Source: Shimia_B sp038528385 (GTDB taxonomy: Bacteria > Pseudomonadota > Alphaproteobacteria > Rhodobacterales > Rhodobacteraceae). Taken from it: 64,000 nt of DNA. The notes under the pieces were generated by a model that made no database searches, was not told the origin of the DNA, and worked only from the letters and a program-made list of their open reading frames with translations. The position numbers and the translations under genes are program-made. Each line of letters begins with the position of its first letter. The first letter of the stretch is position 1. This document shows, one piece after another, positions 17,202 through 27,058 of this stretch. The stretch covers positions 248,001 to 312,000 of the forward strand of contig JBCBET010000001.1 of NCBI GenBank assembly GCA_038528385.1. The letters are read 5' to 3'.

Positions 17202-17645
17202 CTAGGGTCGAAGAATCCCGCTCACCGCCCGAATTATGCTGCGAAAGGCGTGGTGGTTGTGCCGGGGCACCCGACGCCGGAGGAGGAACTCCACGCTCAC
17301 CGTGTCCCGGGCGATGGCGCGGTCCACGAGGCGCAGCAGCCATTCCTCGTCAAAGCTCATGTCCACCGCGCCCGGCGCGCGGAAACTCACATGGCCGTCC
17401 ACCGCCTCCGCCAGCACCCGCACCATGGAGGTGGCCACGGCGTCGAGGCTCCGCTCCGGGCAGGCATGGATGGCGGCACAGGCCACGGCGAGGTCGAGCC
17501 GTGCCTCGGCGCGGCATTTCTGCGCGAGGAAGCGCACGCGGTTGAGCAAGGGCCTCAGCGCCGCGAAAGCGGGCTCCTTCGAAACGGGGGCGAGGTCCGG
17601 GGCGCCCTGGGGCGCGGCGAGCAAAACTGCGCTCACGACGATCAT
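17202..17645 (-). CDS. Conserved hypothetical protein, 147 residues
   Basis: The protein starts MIVVSAVLLAAPQGAPDLAP, a weak hydrophobic N-terminus, and has a C-terminal block SFDEEWLLRLVDRAIARDTVSVEFLLRRRVPRHNHHAFRSIIRAV that is likely a helical domain. I associate this type with hypothetical proteins in Rhodobacteraceae but know no function. It stands alone between the ALDH gene and dps. Confidence 0.6.
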   Translation of the reverse strand: MIVVSAVLLAAPQGAPDLAPVSKEPAFAALRPLLNRVRFLAQKCRAEARLDLAVACAAIHACPERSLDAVATSMVRVLAEAVDGHVSFRAPGAVDMSFDEEWLLRLVDRAIARDTVSVEFLLRRRVPRHNHHAFRSIIRAVSGILRP

Positions 17646-17732
17646 CCTTCACATCGCGGTGCGTGTGCACCGCTCAATGCCTTGTTAATAGCACCCGCAA
17701 ATCCAAACGAAAAGGTCAACATTGGCCGCACC

Positions 17733-19442
17733 CTACCCGCGCAGGGCATGCCAGAGGAGCGCCGCGAGCCGGGTGCGCCGCCCGGTGGCGGCGAAGGCCA
17801 CGAGGGCGCGCGCGACCTTATCGGCACGTTTATGCGTCACGAACCAGGGCGGCACCGGCATGAGGTGCCGTTCCCCCAACGCCCAGGCGCGCGGGATGGG
17901 CGCCCAGGGGCCGTAGAGCACCGTCCGCTCGGAGCCCTCGAACATCAGCGTGTTGTGCACCGTGCCAATGCCCGATTGCACGTCCTCGAGCGTGTGGCCG
18001 GGAAAGGCGCCCCAGGGGATCTCGGTGAGCGCGAAACTCGCCCCCGTCCACGCGTTGACCGCGATATTGCCATAGCGCAGCTCCCTGAGGCAGGCCTCGA
18101 ACCGCGCCTTGCCGATCCCTGCCAGCGTCGCCGGGTGGATGACGATATTGGCGCCGAGCGTGCCGTGGAGCGTGTCGTTGGCGTAGCCGATGGCCGCGCG
18201 GAGAAACGCCTCCCCCTCCCCCGCGATGTCGTGGGTGGACAGCGCGTGGGCGAAGACCTCCGTCTCCGCGAAATATCCGCTCGTGCCCTCGGAGAGGATG
18301 AAATCGGGGGCCGCGCCGCGGGAGATGGCCTCGTGGGGCGCACGCTCGGCGAAGTCCGCGCTGCGGTCCTCCGCCCCCGGATAATAGGCCGGGCGGTCCT
18401 GCGCCGCGAGGACGCGCTTGAGCGCGCGGAGAAATGGCGCCTTTTGCGCCCAGACCTCGGGCAGGAGCAGCACCTGGGTGGAGACGCAGTTGAACCCGGC
18501 ATTGACCATCTTCTGCGTGGCGACCTGCGCGGCCTGATGGGCGATATCCGCCTGGCTCCAGGGGCCCGGCACGATGATCGTGGGGCAGACCGCGCCGAGC
18601 TCAGAAGTGATGCAGCGCTTGTTCCTCGGCGTACCCGCCGCCTTCGCGCGCACGCCCGCCTCGCCCGCGCCCCAGACGATGAGGTCGTGGGTGGCCCCGG
18701 CCCCGGTGATGTGGATCTCCTCCACCGCCGCGTGCTCGCAGAGATAGGCCCCCACTTCGCCGCCGCCGGTCACGATACGCAGCGCATCCCGCGCGATGAG
18801 CGGCCCGAGCGCGACCTGGAACGCGTCCCTGAGATAGGCGTTCACGGGGTTCATCTTCAGCAGCACCACCTGGTTTTCCACGAAGAGCTTCTGGAAGACG
18901 TCGAGCACGGGGATCGAGGCGATGTTGCCCGCCCCGAGGACGAGGGCGACTGCCCCGCGCCGCTCCGCCTCCGGCGTGGCGTAGGCGGTGGCGGTGGTGG
19001 CGGGCAGCGTCACCTCGCTCACCCCCTCCCGCATCCAGACCTCGGCCCGGAGTCCTGGCATGATCAGCGCGTCGCGCGGGGTGGACGGCACAACCTCCAC
19101 GGCGAGCTGGCCATGGGGCAGGTAGCGCTTCTTGAGCCCGCGGAGGAAGCGGTGCCCCTCCAGGCCTTCGAGCGTGCGGATGAGGCCGTCACAGGCGCGA
19201 ATGACCGCGTAGGGCCCGCTCAGCCATTCCTCGCCCGCCTGCGGCGCGCCGGGCGCGAGCCCCTTCTTGCGCGCCGCGGTTTCGGCCCAGGCCTCCGCCA
19301 CTTGGCCGGTGAGGCGCTTGATCTCCCTCAGGAGCGTGATGCGGTCGGCCACTGGCGTCTGCGCCCAGGCGTCCTTGCCCGCCGTGAGCGTGGCGAGGTC
19401 GGCGTCGAGCGCGGCGTGGCCCGGATCGGCATGGGCGTTCAT
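17733..19442 (-). CDS. Aldehyde dehydrogenase superfamily protein, divergent and long
   Basis: A 569-residue ALDH-superfamily protein. The catalytic Cys is in GFNCVSTQ and the general-base region in ITSELGAVCP, so both landmarks are present. The NAD-binding region reads VALVLGAGNIASIPVLDVF. It is longer than the usual 480-500 residues, with an extended N-terminus and a C-terminal tail (HKRADKVARALVAFAATG...). It starts 19 bases after the GMC oxidoreductase with a GGAGAC ribosome binding site, so it probably oxidises the aldehyde made by that enzyme. The substrate is not known; it is not a typical BetB. Confidence 0.88.
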   Translation of the reverse strand: MNAHADPGHAALDADLATLTAGKDAWAQTPVADRITLLREIKRLTGQVAEAWAETAARKKGLAPGAPQAGEEWLSGPYAVIRACDGLIRTLEGLEGHRFLRGLKKRYLPHGQLAVEVVPSTPRDALIMPGLRAEVWMREGVSEVTLPATTATAYATPEAERRGAVALVLGAGNIASIPVLDVFQKLFVENQVVLLKMNPVNAYLRDAFQVALGPLIARDALRIVTGGGEVGAYLCEHAAVEEIHITGAGATHDLIVWGAGEAGVRAKAAGTPRNKRCITSELGAVCPTIIVPGPWSQADIAHQAAQVATQKMVNAGFNCVSTQVLLLPEVWAQKAPFLRALKRVLAAQDRPAYYPGAEDRSADFAERAPHEAISRGAAPDFILSEGTSGYFAETEVFAHALSTHDIAGEGEAFLRAAIGYANDTLHGTLGANIVIHPATLAGIGKARFEACLRELRYGNIAVNAWTGASFALTEIPWGAFPGHTLEDVQSGIGTVHNTLMFEGSERTVLYGPWAPIPRAWALGERHLMPVPPWFVTHKRADKVARALVAFAATGRRTRLAALLWHALRG

Positions 19443-19461
19443 GGCTGTCTCCTCGGGCGTC

Positions 19462-21078
19462 TCACGCGGCCAGGATGAGATCGGCGGCTTTCTCGGCGAT
19501 CATGATGGTGGGCGCGTTGGTGTTCCCGCTCACGATATGGGGCATGACGGAGGCATCGACGACGCGGAGCCCCGCCATGCCGTGGACGCGGAGCGTGGCC
19601 GGGTCCACCACGGCGTCCGCGCCCTGCCCCATCCGGCAGGTGCCCACGGGGTGATAGATCGTGTCGGCGATCCGGCGGATGCGCGCGGCCCAGTCGGCAT
19701 CGCTCATCTCGCGGTAATGGCCCACAGCCGCGCCGCGCCAGGGGGCGAGCGCCGGGGCCTCCAGGATCTCCACCGTGCGCCGCGCGCCCGCGGTGAGCGT
19801 GGCGATGTCGCGCGTATCGCTCAGGTAGCGCGGATCGATGCCCGGCGGCGCAAGCGGGTCGGCGGAGGTAAGGAACACCTCCCCCCGCGACCGAGGGCGC
19901 AGCGCGCAGACATGGGCGGAGAAGCCGTGCCCGGTGCGCAGCGTGCGAAGGTGGTTCTCGATCATGGCCACCACGAAATGGAGCTGGATGTCCGGCGCGG
20001 GCAGCGCGGGGTCGGTGCGGAAGAACGCGCCCCCCTCCGCGATGGGCGAGGTGGCGGGGCCCGTGCGATGGCGCATCCATTCGGTGACCGCGCCCACGGT
20101 CTCCGCCACGCCCGCCGCGCTGATGCCCATGGTGCCCGAGGCCCGCCCCGGACGGCGCGCGCGGTAGGTGAGGATGAGGTCGAGGTGATCCTGCAGGTTC
20201 TGGCCCACGCCGGGCAGGTCGTGGTGGACGGCGATCCCGTGGCGCGCGATCTCCGCCGCCGGGCCGATCCCTGAAAGCATCAGGATCTGAGGTGAACCGA
20301 AGGCCCCGGCCGAGAGGATCACCTCCCCCGCCGAGACGCGCCGCGTCGCGGCCCCCTGCCGGTAGCGGAGCCCGGTGACGCGCTGGCCCTCCACGGTGAG
20401 GCCCGCCACCTGCGCGCCGGTGACGACGGTGAGGTTGGGGCGGTCCATGACCGGGAACAGGTATCCCGCCGCCGCCGAGCAGCGCTCGCCTTTACGAGGC
20501 CCCTCGTGGAACTGCGTCACCTGGAAGGGGCTCGCGCCCTCGTTCTCCCCGCCGTTGAAATCGGGCGTCTGGCGGAGCTGCACCTCGCCGCAGGCCTCGA
20601 GGAAACCCTGGGAGATGTCGCGCATCGCCGTCTGGTCGGCCACCTGCAGCGGCCCGCCCGTGCCGGAGGTGGCGCCCGGGCGCACGTTGTGCTCGGCGCG
20701 CATGAAGTAGGGCAGCACATCCGCCCAGCCCCAGCCCGGGCAGCCATCGGCGGCCCAACGGTCGTAATCCCACGCATGGCCGCGGACATAGAGCATGGCG
20801 TTGATCGCGCTCGAGCCCCCCAGCGCGCGGCCCCGCGGCTGGTAGCCCCGGCGCCCGAGGAGGCCCGGCTGCGGCACGGTCAGAAAGGCCCAGTTGTTGA
20901 TCCTCGGCCGCCCGGAGATCATCGCCACGCCCCCGAGCGGCATCCGCACGAGGAGGCCTCTGCCCGCCCCGCCGGCCTCCAGCAGCAGAACGCGCCGCGC
21001 GGGATCGGCGCTGAGCCGCGCGGCGAGCACGGCGCCCGCGGAGCCGCCGCCGACGATGACGTGATCGTAGCTGTCCAT
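19462..21078 (-). CDS. GMC-family FAD alcohol/choline dehydrogenase
   Basis: A 538-residue GMC oxidoreductase. The FAD-binding Rossmann motif (DHVIVGGGSAGAVLAARLS, residues 5-23) and the C-terminal block IYHPVGTCRMG...GLRVVDASVMPHIVSGNTNAPTIMIAEKAADLI are clear. The start ATG at 21078 is chosen at the FAD strand; the frame extends 34 codons further with no domain. The family oxidises primary alcohols such as choline, polyethylene glycols or long-chain alcohols to aldehydes. Together with the following ALDH it makes an alcohol-to-acid pair. Confidence 0.92.
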   Translation of the reverse strand: MDSYDHVIVGGGSAGAVLAARLSADPARRVLLLEAGGAGRGLLVRMPLGGVAMISGRPRINNWAFLTVPQPGLLGRRGYQPRGRALGGSSAINAMLYVRGHAWDYDRWAADGCPGWGWADVLPYFMRAEHNVRPGATSGTGGPLQVADQTAMRDISQGFLEACGEVQLRQTPDFNGGENEGASPFQVTQFHEGPRKGERCSAAAGYLFPVMDRPNLTVVTGAQVAGLTVEGQRVTGLRYRQGAATRRVSAGEVILSAGAFGSPQILMLSGIGPAAEIARHGIAVHHDLPGVGQNLQDHLDLILTYRARRPGRASGTMGISAAGVAETVGAVTEWMRHRTGPATSPIAEGGAFFRTDPALPAPDIQLHFVVAMIENHLRTLRTGHGFSAHVCALRPRSRGEVFLTSADPLAPPGIDPRYLSDTRDIATLTAGARRTVEILEAPALAPWRGAAVGHYREMSDADWAARIRRIADTIYHPVGTCRMGQGADAVVDPATLRVHGMAGLRVVDASVMPHIVSGNTNAPTIMIAEKAADLILAA

Positions 21079-21272
21079 GACCGCATTCTGAGCCGGAGCG
21101 CGCTCGCGATCCAGTGTGACGCTAGGGCAAATGCGCCGCCACGGCGCTGCCCCGACGCCGCCCCGACGCGGGCCCGGCAAGGTTTGCGAAAGGCCGCCGT
21201 GCTACGCTCGCGCGCAAGAAGTTTACAAAACGCCGAATTGACGCGCAACTTTCGACACGATGTGATGGTTTG

Positions 21273-21647
21273 ATGAGCGAAATGCGAACGATCCTCCTCA
21301 GCCTCGCCCTCCTCGGGCCCATGCAGGCGGCGGCCATGGAGCCCCTCCACCTCCTCTTCGCGGGGTGCGTCGGGCGGTATTCCGCCGTCATCGAGCATAG
21401 CTGGCTTGTGGGCGAGGATCCGGGCGAGGAGCAGGCGCACCGTCTCACCTTCCTGTCGCTTTACGAGGCCACGGTGCCCGCCGGCGCGGCGCGCGACGCC
21501 CTGCACCACCGCGTGGCCTCCAAGATGGCGCAGGCCTCGCTCCTGACGGTGGCGACGTTCCACGACGATCCCGCCCGCGCCGCGGCCGCGCGCCGGGCCG
21601 CCACCGCCCAGATCGGCGCCTGCAGCCGGATGCTCCTCGAAAGCTAG
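21273..21647 (+). CDS. Secreted hypothetical protein
   Basis: A 124-residue protein with a signal peptide (MRTILLSLALLGPMQAAAME, cleavage likely after AAA). The mature part contains two cysteines (FAGCVGRYSA and IGACSRMLL) that could form a disulfide, and an alanine-rich helical region. The ATG at 21273 is preferred to a TTG one codon earlier. It precedes cysS by 55 bases in the same direction. Function unknown. Confidence 0.65.
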   Translation: MSEMRTILLSLALLGPMQAAAMEPLHLLFAGCVGRYSAVIEHSWLVGEDPGEEQAHRLTFLSLYEATVPAGAARDALHHRVASKMAQASLLTVATFHDDPARAAAARRAATAQIGACSRMLLES

Positions 21648-21702
21648 TTGCCCGCTTTCCCCGCCTCTGGTAGCGCCGCGGGCGACCGGAGGGAGGCCGC
21701 CC

Positions 21703-23034
21703 ATGGCGCTGCGCTTTTTCGATACGATGGCGGGCCAGGTCCGCCCCTTCGAGCCCATTGGCGCGGAGGCGACGCTCTATTCCTGCGGGCCCACGGTCTA
21801 CCATCACGCGCATCTCGGAAACCTGCGGACCTATATCTTCGTGGACACGATCAAGCGGGTGACGGAGGCCACCGGCCTGCCCGTGCGCCACGTGATGAAC
21901 ATCACCGATGTGGGGCATCTGGTGAGCGACGGCGACGAGGGCGAGGACAAGATGGAGGTGGGCGCGGCCCGCGAGGGGCTCGACGCGTGGTCCATCGCCA
22001 AACGCTACGAGCAGGGATTTGTCGCACAGTGCGAGGCGCTCCACATCGCGGCGCCCTCGATCCTGTGCCGCGCCACCGATCATATCGGCCAGCAGATCGC
22101 CATGATCGAAGCGCTGGAGGAGAAGGGCTACACCTACACCATCGCCGACGGCGTTTATTTCGACACCACCCGCATCGACGATTACGGCACGCTGGGCGGC
22201 GTCAACCGCGAGGGCCAGAAGGAAGGCGCCCGCGTGGAGGCGGGCGAGAAACGCGCGCCCACCGACTTCGCGCTCTGGAAGTTCTCGGCCGAGGGCGTGC
22301 AGCGGCAGATGGAATGGGACGCGCCCTGGGGCCGCGGCTTCCCCGGCTGGCATATCGAGTGCTCGGCCATGGCGCGGCACTACCTCGGCGACACGATCGA
22401 CATCCATACCGGCGGGATCGACCACATCCCCATCCACCACGCCAACGAGATCGCGCAATCGGAATGCACGACGGGCAAGACCTTCGTGAATTACTGGATG
22501 CACGGCGCCTTCATGGAGGCGTCCGAGGGCGTGAAAATGGCGAAATCCTCCGGCGAGTTCCTCACCGTGTGGGACCTCCTCGAACGCGAGGTGGATCCGC
22601 TTGCCTTTCGGCTTTTGTGCTTCCGCACGCATTACCGCAAGAACATGAAGTTCTCCTGGAAGCTCCTCGATGACAGCGTGACCGCGCTCCGCCGGCTCAG
22701 GCTGCGGGTGACGGCGCTCGAGGCGGAGGCCGGTGAGGACAGCGCGCCCGAGGCGCTGGCCACAGCAAAGGCGGAAGTGCTGGCGACCTTGTCTGACGAC
22801 CTGGCCCTTCCGAAGGCGCTCGTCTTCCTGCAGTCGCAGCTGAAATCGAAGGCGCTCACCGCCGCTGACAAGCTCGCCTTCGTCGACTTCATCGACGGGG
22901 TCCTGCAGCTCAACCTGCGCAGCCGCCCCGGGGCGGAGGCCGCCGAGCGCGCCCGCGCCAACAGCGCACGCTGGGCCCGGGCCGCCGAGGCGGGGGGCCA
23001 CGAGCTGGGCGAGGTGGTGCGCGCGTCGCTTTAG
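21703..23034 (+). CDS. cysS: Cysteinyl-tRNA synthetase
   Basis: A 443-residue class I synthetase that charges tRNA-Cys. The zinc-binding residues are in place: Cys28 (YSCGPTVY), the Cys of HIECSAMA, and the His and Glu of IHHANEIAQSE. The HIGH-like motif is HLGN (37-40), normal for this enzyme. The second signature is KMAKS (278-282) instead of KMSKS, an unusual Ser-to-Ala change. Length is slightly short compared with about 460 residues usual for the family. GGAGG precedes the ATG. Whether the genome has another cysS cannot be seen here. Confidence 0.93.
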   Translation: MALRFFDTMAGQVRPFEPIGAEATLYSCGPTVYHHAHLGNLRTYIFVDTIKRVTEATGLPVRHVMNITDVGHLVSDGDEGEDKMEVGAAREGLDAWSIAKRYEQGFVAQCEALHIAAPSILCRATDHIGQQIAMIEALEEKGYTYTIADGVYFDTTRIDDYGTLGGVNREGQKEGARVEAGEKRAPTDFALWKFSAEGVQRQMEWDAPWGRGFPGWHIECSAMARHYLGDTIDIHTGGIDHIPIHHANEIAQSECTTGKTFVNYWMHGAFMEASEGVKMAKSSGEFLTVWDLLEREVDPLAFRLLCFRTHYRKNMKFSWKLLDDSVTALRRLRLRVTALEAEAGEDSAPEALATAKAEVLATLSDDLALPKALVFLQSQLKSKALTAADKLAFVDFIDGVLQLNLRSRPGAEAAERARANSARWARAAEAGGHELGEVVRASL

Positions 23035-23047
23035 GGGCCTTGCAGAT

Positions 23048-23557
23048 TTACGGCAATTTGTCAGTGCACTTGTGGCGTATCCGGCTCAAACCTGCACTTT
23101 TCCAACAACAAACCCAGCGCCGCGTCGCCGCGAGATAGGCCTCCGCCTCCGCGCCGAAGCTGCGCAGGAGCAGCGCCTCCTCCACGCGGGCGAAGCGGCG
23201 GTCGAGCACCCACCAGAGGCCTGCCGCGAGCGCGACCCCGAGCGCGGAGCCCTGCCCCGCGGCCGCGCCCAGCGTGAGGAGCACGAGGGCGAGGTAGATC
23301 GGATTGCGCGAGAGCCGGTAGGGCCCCTCGACGATGAGCGCCTTGGGGACATGGTGCGGCTCGATGGGCGTCCGCTTCCGCCAGAACCAGATGCCGGACC
23401 AGGCGATGAGGGCGAGCGCGACGACGACGACGAGCCAGCCGAGCGCGTCGAGTATGGGATGCGCCACGTGCCAGCCCGGCAGAGCGCGCGATGCCCCGTG
23501 GATCAGGAGCATGGCGCCCAGCCACCAGACGGGCGGCAGATCGGGAAAGCCCCGCAC
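23048..23557 (-). CDS. PEMT/isoprenylcysteine-type membrane methyltransferase
   Basis: A 169-residue integral membrane protein with the family signature PYRLSRNPIYLALVLLTLG (about residues 79-97) and about four hydrophobic segments. The RHP/RNPxY and EE motifs (RVEEALLLRSFGAEAEAYLAATRRW) bind SAM in phospholipid and isoprenylcysteine methyltransferases. Relatives usually end soon after the TRRW motif; here about 21 extra residues follow (VCCWKSAGLS...), possibly from a shifted stop. It is convergent with cysS. Substrate unknown. Confidence 0.82.
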   Translation of the reverse strand: MRGFPDLPPVWWLGAMLLIHGASRALPGWHVAHPILDALGWLVVVVALALIAWSGIWFWRKRTPIEPHHVPKALIVEGPYRLSRNPIYLALVLLTLGAAAGQGSALGVALAAGLWWVLDRRFARVEEALLLRSFGAEAEAYLAATRRWVCCWKSAGLSRIRHKCTDKLP

Positions 23558-23691
23558 GGCTCAGACCGCGCCCGCGCCGCCGTCTCTGCGCGAGACGCGC
23601 GGGAGCGCGGCGGGGCGGGAAGCTCGGGCTGGCGGAACGGTGCGTGACATCTCAGCGGCACCCTACTCCGAAAGCGGGCGCGCTGGCGAGC

Positions 23692-23716
23692 GGTCCCCGG
23701 GCGAGGCCCGGGGCGG
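23692..23716. repeat. REP-like palindromic unit, third copy
   Basis: A single unit with paired CCCCGGG and CCCGGGG blocks around GCGAG, in the 187-base gap between the methyltransferase and the FecCD-type permease. Its flanks match the single arms of the elements at 8758 and 11035. Nothing else is apparent in this gap. Confidence 0.5.
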
Positions 23717-23744
23717 CAGTGACCCGTCGCGCTGCCCTGAGCGC

Positions 23745-24800
23745 CTAGAACGCCTTCCGCCGCCCCAGAAGCCAGACGAAGGCCACACCGCCGATGAGCC
23801 CCGTGACGATGCCGATGGGCATGTCCTCGGGTGCCATGACCGTGCGCGCCGCGATATCGGCCCAGAGAAGGAAGACCGCGCCGAGGAGCGCCGATCCCGG
23901 CAGCACGCGCCGGTAATCCCCGCCCACCAGCAGGCGCACCACGTGGGGCACCATGAGCCCCACGAAGCCGATGATGCCCGAAAACGCCACCATGACGCCG
24001 GTGATGAGCGCCCCCACCACGAAAACGAGGAGACGGAACCGGGCCACGGGAATGCCCAGCGTCGCGGCGCTCTCATCCCCCACGGTCATGGCGTTGAGAT
24101 CGCGCGCGCGGGAGGTGAGCCACGCGCCGCACGCGAGGAGGATGGCCAGCGGATAGACGAGCTGGCTCCACTGCGCGAGGCCGAGCCCGCCCAGCATCCA
24201 GAAGACGACCGTGTGCGTGGCGCGCGGGTCTCCGAGGAAGATCAGCACATTGGCGCCCGACATGATGATGAAGGACACGGCCACCCCCGCCAGCACGAGC
24301 CGGTCCGCGCTCGTGGCATTGGCGAAGCGGGAGACGGCGAGCACGATGAGGGTGGCCATGAGCGCCCCGAGGAAGGCCAGGAGCGGCACGGTCAAGAGCC
24401 CGAGGAAAAGCCCGGTATGCAGCAGCGCCAGGATCGCCCCGAAGGCCCCGCCCGAGGAGATGCCCAGGAGATGCGGGTCCGCGAGCGCGTTGCGCGTCAC
24501 GGCCTGCAGGCTCGCGCCCACAAGGGCGAGCCCCGCCCCCACCATCATCGCCAGAAGCGCCCGGGGAAAGCGGATCTCCCAGACGATGGCCTCCCGGCCC
24601 TGGGACCAGGTGACGTCCACGAGGTCGAGCGCGAGCTTGTTGAAGAACACGCCCCAGACCGTGGCCGGGGGCACCTCCACGGCGCCCACGGAGATCGCGA
24701 CGGAGAGCGAGACCAAAAGCAAGGCCAGCCCGCCGAGGACGAGGCTCCCCGCCCCGCCCAGTCGGAGCGCGCGCGCCGCGTCGCTTGCGGTCTCGCTCAC
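23745..24800 (-). CDS. btuC: FecCD/BtuC-type ABC permease (corrinoid uptake)
   Basis: A 351-residue inner-membrane permease of the FecCD family, with about ten hydrophobic segments and the conserved GISSGGAFGAILALL and FSGIIGFVGLMVPHVVRLLVGGDYR motifs. It is the last gene of a B12-riboswitch-led operon, four bases after the binding protein, so corrinoid transport is the most economical role. The same family also transports iron siderophores, which sequence alone would not exclude. Confidence 0.85.
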   Translation of the reverse strand: MSETASDAARALRLGGAGSLVLGGLALLLVSLSVAISVGAVEVPPATVWGVFFNKLALDLVDVTWSQGREAIVWEIRFPRALLAMMVGAGLALVGASLQAVTRNALADPHLLGISSGGAFGAILALLHTGLFLGLLTVPLLAFLGALMATLIVLAVSRFANATSADRLVLAGVAVSFIIMSGANVLIFLGDPRATHTVVFWMLGGLGLAQWSQLVYPLAILLACGAWLTSRARDLNAMTVGDESAATLGIPVARFRLLVFVVGALITGVMVAFSGIIGFVGLMVPHVVRLLVGGDYRRVLPGSALLGAVFLLWADIAARTVMAPEDMPIGIVTGLIGGVAFVWLLGRRKAF

Positions 24801-24804
24801 GGGC

Positions 24805-25740
24805 TCACTCCCCCCAGAACGCTTCGGCGAGCGTCTTGATCGCCGCGATATTGCGCGGCCCGGGCGTGGCCTCCACGTAGTCGAGGGTCACGAAGCGGTC
24901 GTTCTTGACGGCGTCGAGCTCCGCGAAGGCGGGGTTCGAGACCATGAACTCGCGCTTCTCGGCTGCGGTGACGTTGCCGTAATTCACGATGACGACGACC
25001 TCGGGGTTGCGCTCCACCACCTCTTCCCAGGTGACGGTGGCCCAGCTTTTCTCGAAATCCTCCATGATGTTCGTCCCGCCCGCGGCCTCGATGAGGGCGG
25101 TGGGCATGGCGTAGCGGCCCGCGGTGAAGGGCGTGTCCTCGCCCGAATCGTAGACGAAGACGCGGGGCGAAGCGCCCGTCTCGAGGCTCTCCGAAAAGGC
25201 GGCGAGCTCGGCCCGGTAGCCCGCCACGAGCTCCTCGGCCTTTCCCTCCTCGCCGAAGATGCGGCCCAGGTTGAGGAGGTCGGTATACATGTCCTCGATG
25301 GAGGCCTTGTCCTTGTCCATGATGTGGGTGCAGCTCTCGGTGAGCTCGTAGACCTGGACGCCGAAGGGCGCGAGCGTCTCTGGCGTGACCTCGCCGCCGA
25401 CCTTCATGCCGTAGTTCCAGCCCGCGAAGAAGAAATCGGCGTCGGCGCCCACGATGACCTCCTTGGAGGGATACTTGGCGCTGAGCTCCGGCAGCGCCTC
25501 GACACCTGCGCGCATCTCCTCGTCGAGCGTCTTCCAGCCGGAGATGCCGGTGTAGCCCACCATGCGGTCCGCGAGGCCCAGCACGAGCATCATCTCCGTG
25601 AGGTTCACGTCATTGGAGATCGCGCGCGCGGGCGGCGCGTCGAAGGTCACGGTGCGGTCGCAGCTCTCGACGGTGGTCGCGGCGACGGCCGCGCTGCCCA
25701 GAAGGCCGAGACCGGCGGAGGTGAGGAGCGTTGTCTTCAT
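24805..25740 (-). CDS. btuF: Periplasmic binding protein, BtuF-like (corrinoid uptake)
   Basis: A 311-residue class III binding protein with a signal peptide (LLTSAGLGLLGSAAVAAT). The N-terminal lobe reads RAISNDVNLTEMMLVLGLADRMVGYTGISG and the C-terminal lobe VVERNPEVVVIVNYGN. Only two or three cysteines are seen (C27 and C137), and they might form a disulfide. The context, B12 riboswitch plus FecCD permease and ATPase, supports a corrinoid ligand. Class III binding proteins for siderophores look alike, so the ligand is not proven. Confidence 0.82.
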   Translation of the reverse strand: MKTTLLTSAGLGLLGSAAVAATTVESCDRTVTFDAPPARAISNDVNLTEMMLVLGLADRMVGYTGISGWKTLDEEMRAGVEALPELSAKYPSKEVIVGADADFFFAGWNYGMKVGGEVTPETLAPFGVQVYELTESCTHIMDKDKASIEDMYTDLLNLGRIFGEEGKAEELVAGYRAELAAFSESLETGASPRVFVYDSGEDTPFTAGRYAMPTALIEAAGGTNIMEDFEKSWATVTWEEVVERNPEVVVIVNYGNVTAAEKREFMVSNPAFAELDAVKNDRFVTLDYVEATPGPRNIAAIKTLAEAFWGE

Positions 25741-25743
25741 TGG

Positions 25744-26534
<791 letters not shown>

Positions 26535-26538
<4 letters not shown>

Positions 26539-26930
26539 GAGACCTTGGCCTCGCTCTCCTCGATGGCCAGCATCGCGGCGGGCACGCGGGCCAGCGTGGA
26601 TTTGCGGAGCTTGCCGGGCCGGTCGACGGAGGAACACCACCCGTCGTGAAGGTAGGCGTATTGGCGCGCGAAGCAGACGAGATCGTCGATATCGGTTTCG
26701 GGGTCGATATCGCCGAAGAGGTAGGTGGCCTTTTTCGTGCCGTGATAGGCCACGGTGCAGGGCCGGTCGCAGCCCGCCATGCAGGCCACGCCCGACACCT
26801 CGAAGGCGTCCGGCACGCTATCGCCCGCCGCGGCGATGGCGCGGCGCAGCCGGTCGATCAGCTCATAGCCGGGACGACACTCGGTGCCTTTGTGCCGGCA
26901 CGACGTGCAGATGGTTATTCGATGGTCCAT
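26535..26930 (-). CDS. DUF1636 cysteine-rich metal-binding protein
   Basis: A 131-residue cytoplasmic protein with ICTSCRHKGTECRPG near the start and GVACMAGCDRPCTVAYHG in the middle, a ferredoxin-like cysteine spacing characteristic of DUF1636. It is the first gene after the cobalamin riboswitch and overlaps btuD by four bases. This pairing suggests a role in corrinoid or cobalt handling, but the function of the family is not known to me. The ATG at 26930 has GGAGG seven bases upstream; the frame continues 44 codons upstream into non-conserved sequence. Confidence 0.82.
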
Positions 26931-27058
26931 GGGGCCCTCCGCCTTTCGGGCGGGCGCGCGAAATGGACCTGTGGTGCCGCGGCGGAGACCGCTTTGCCAT
27001 CCTATGCTCCTGACCAGGCGCCCCGCCTGCATCGAGTTGGTGTCCCGGCGCACGTGAC

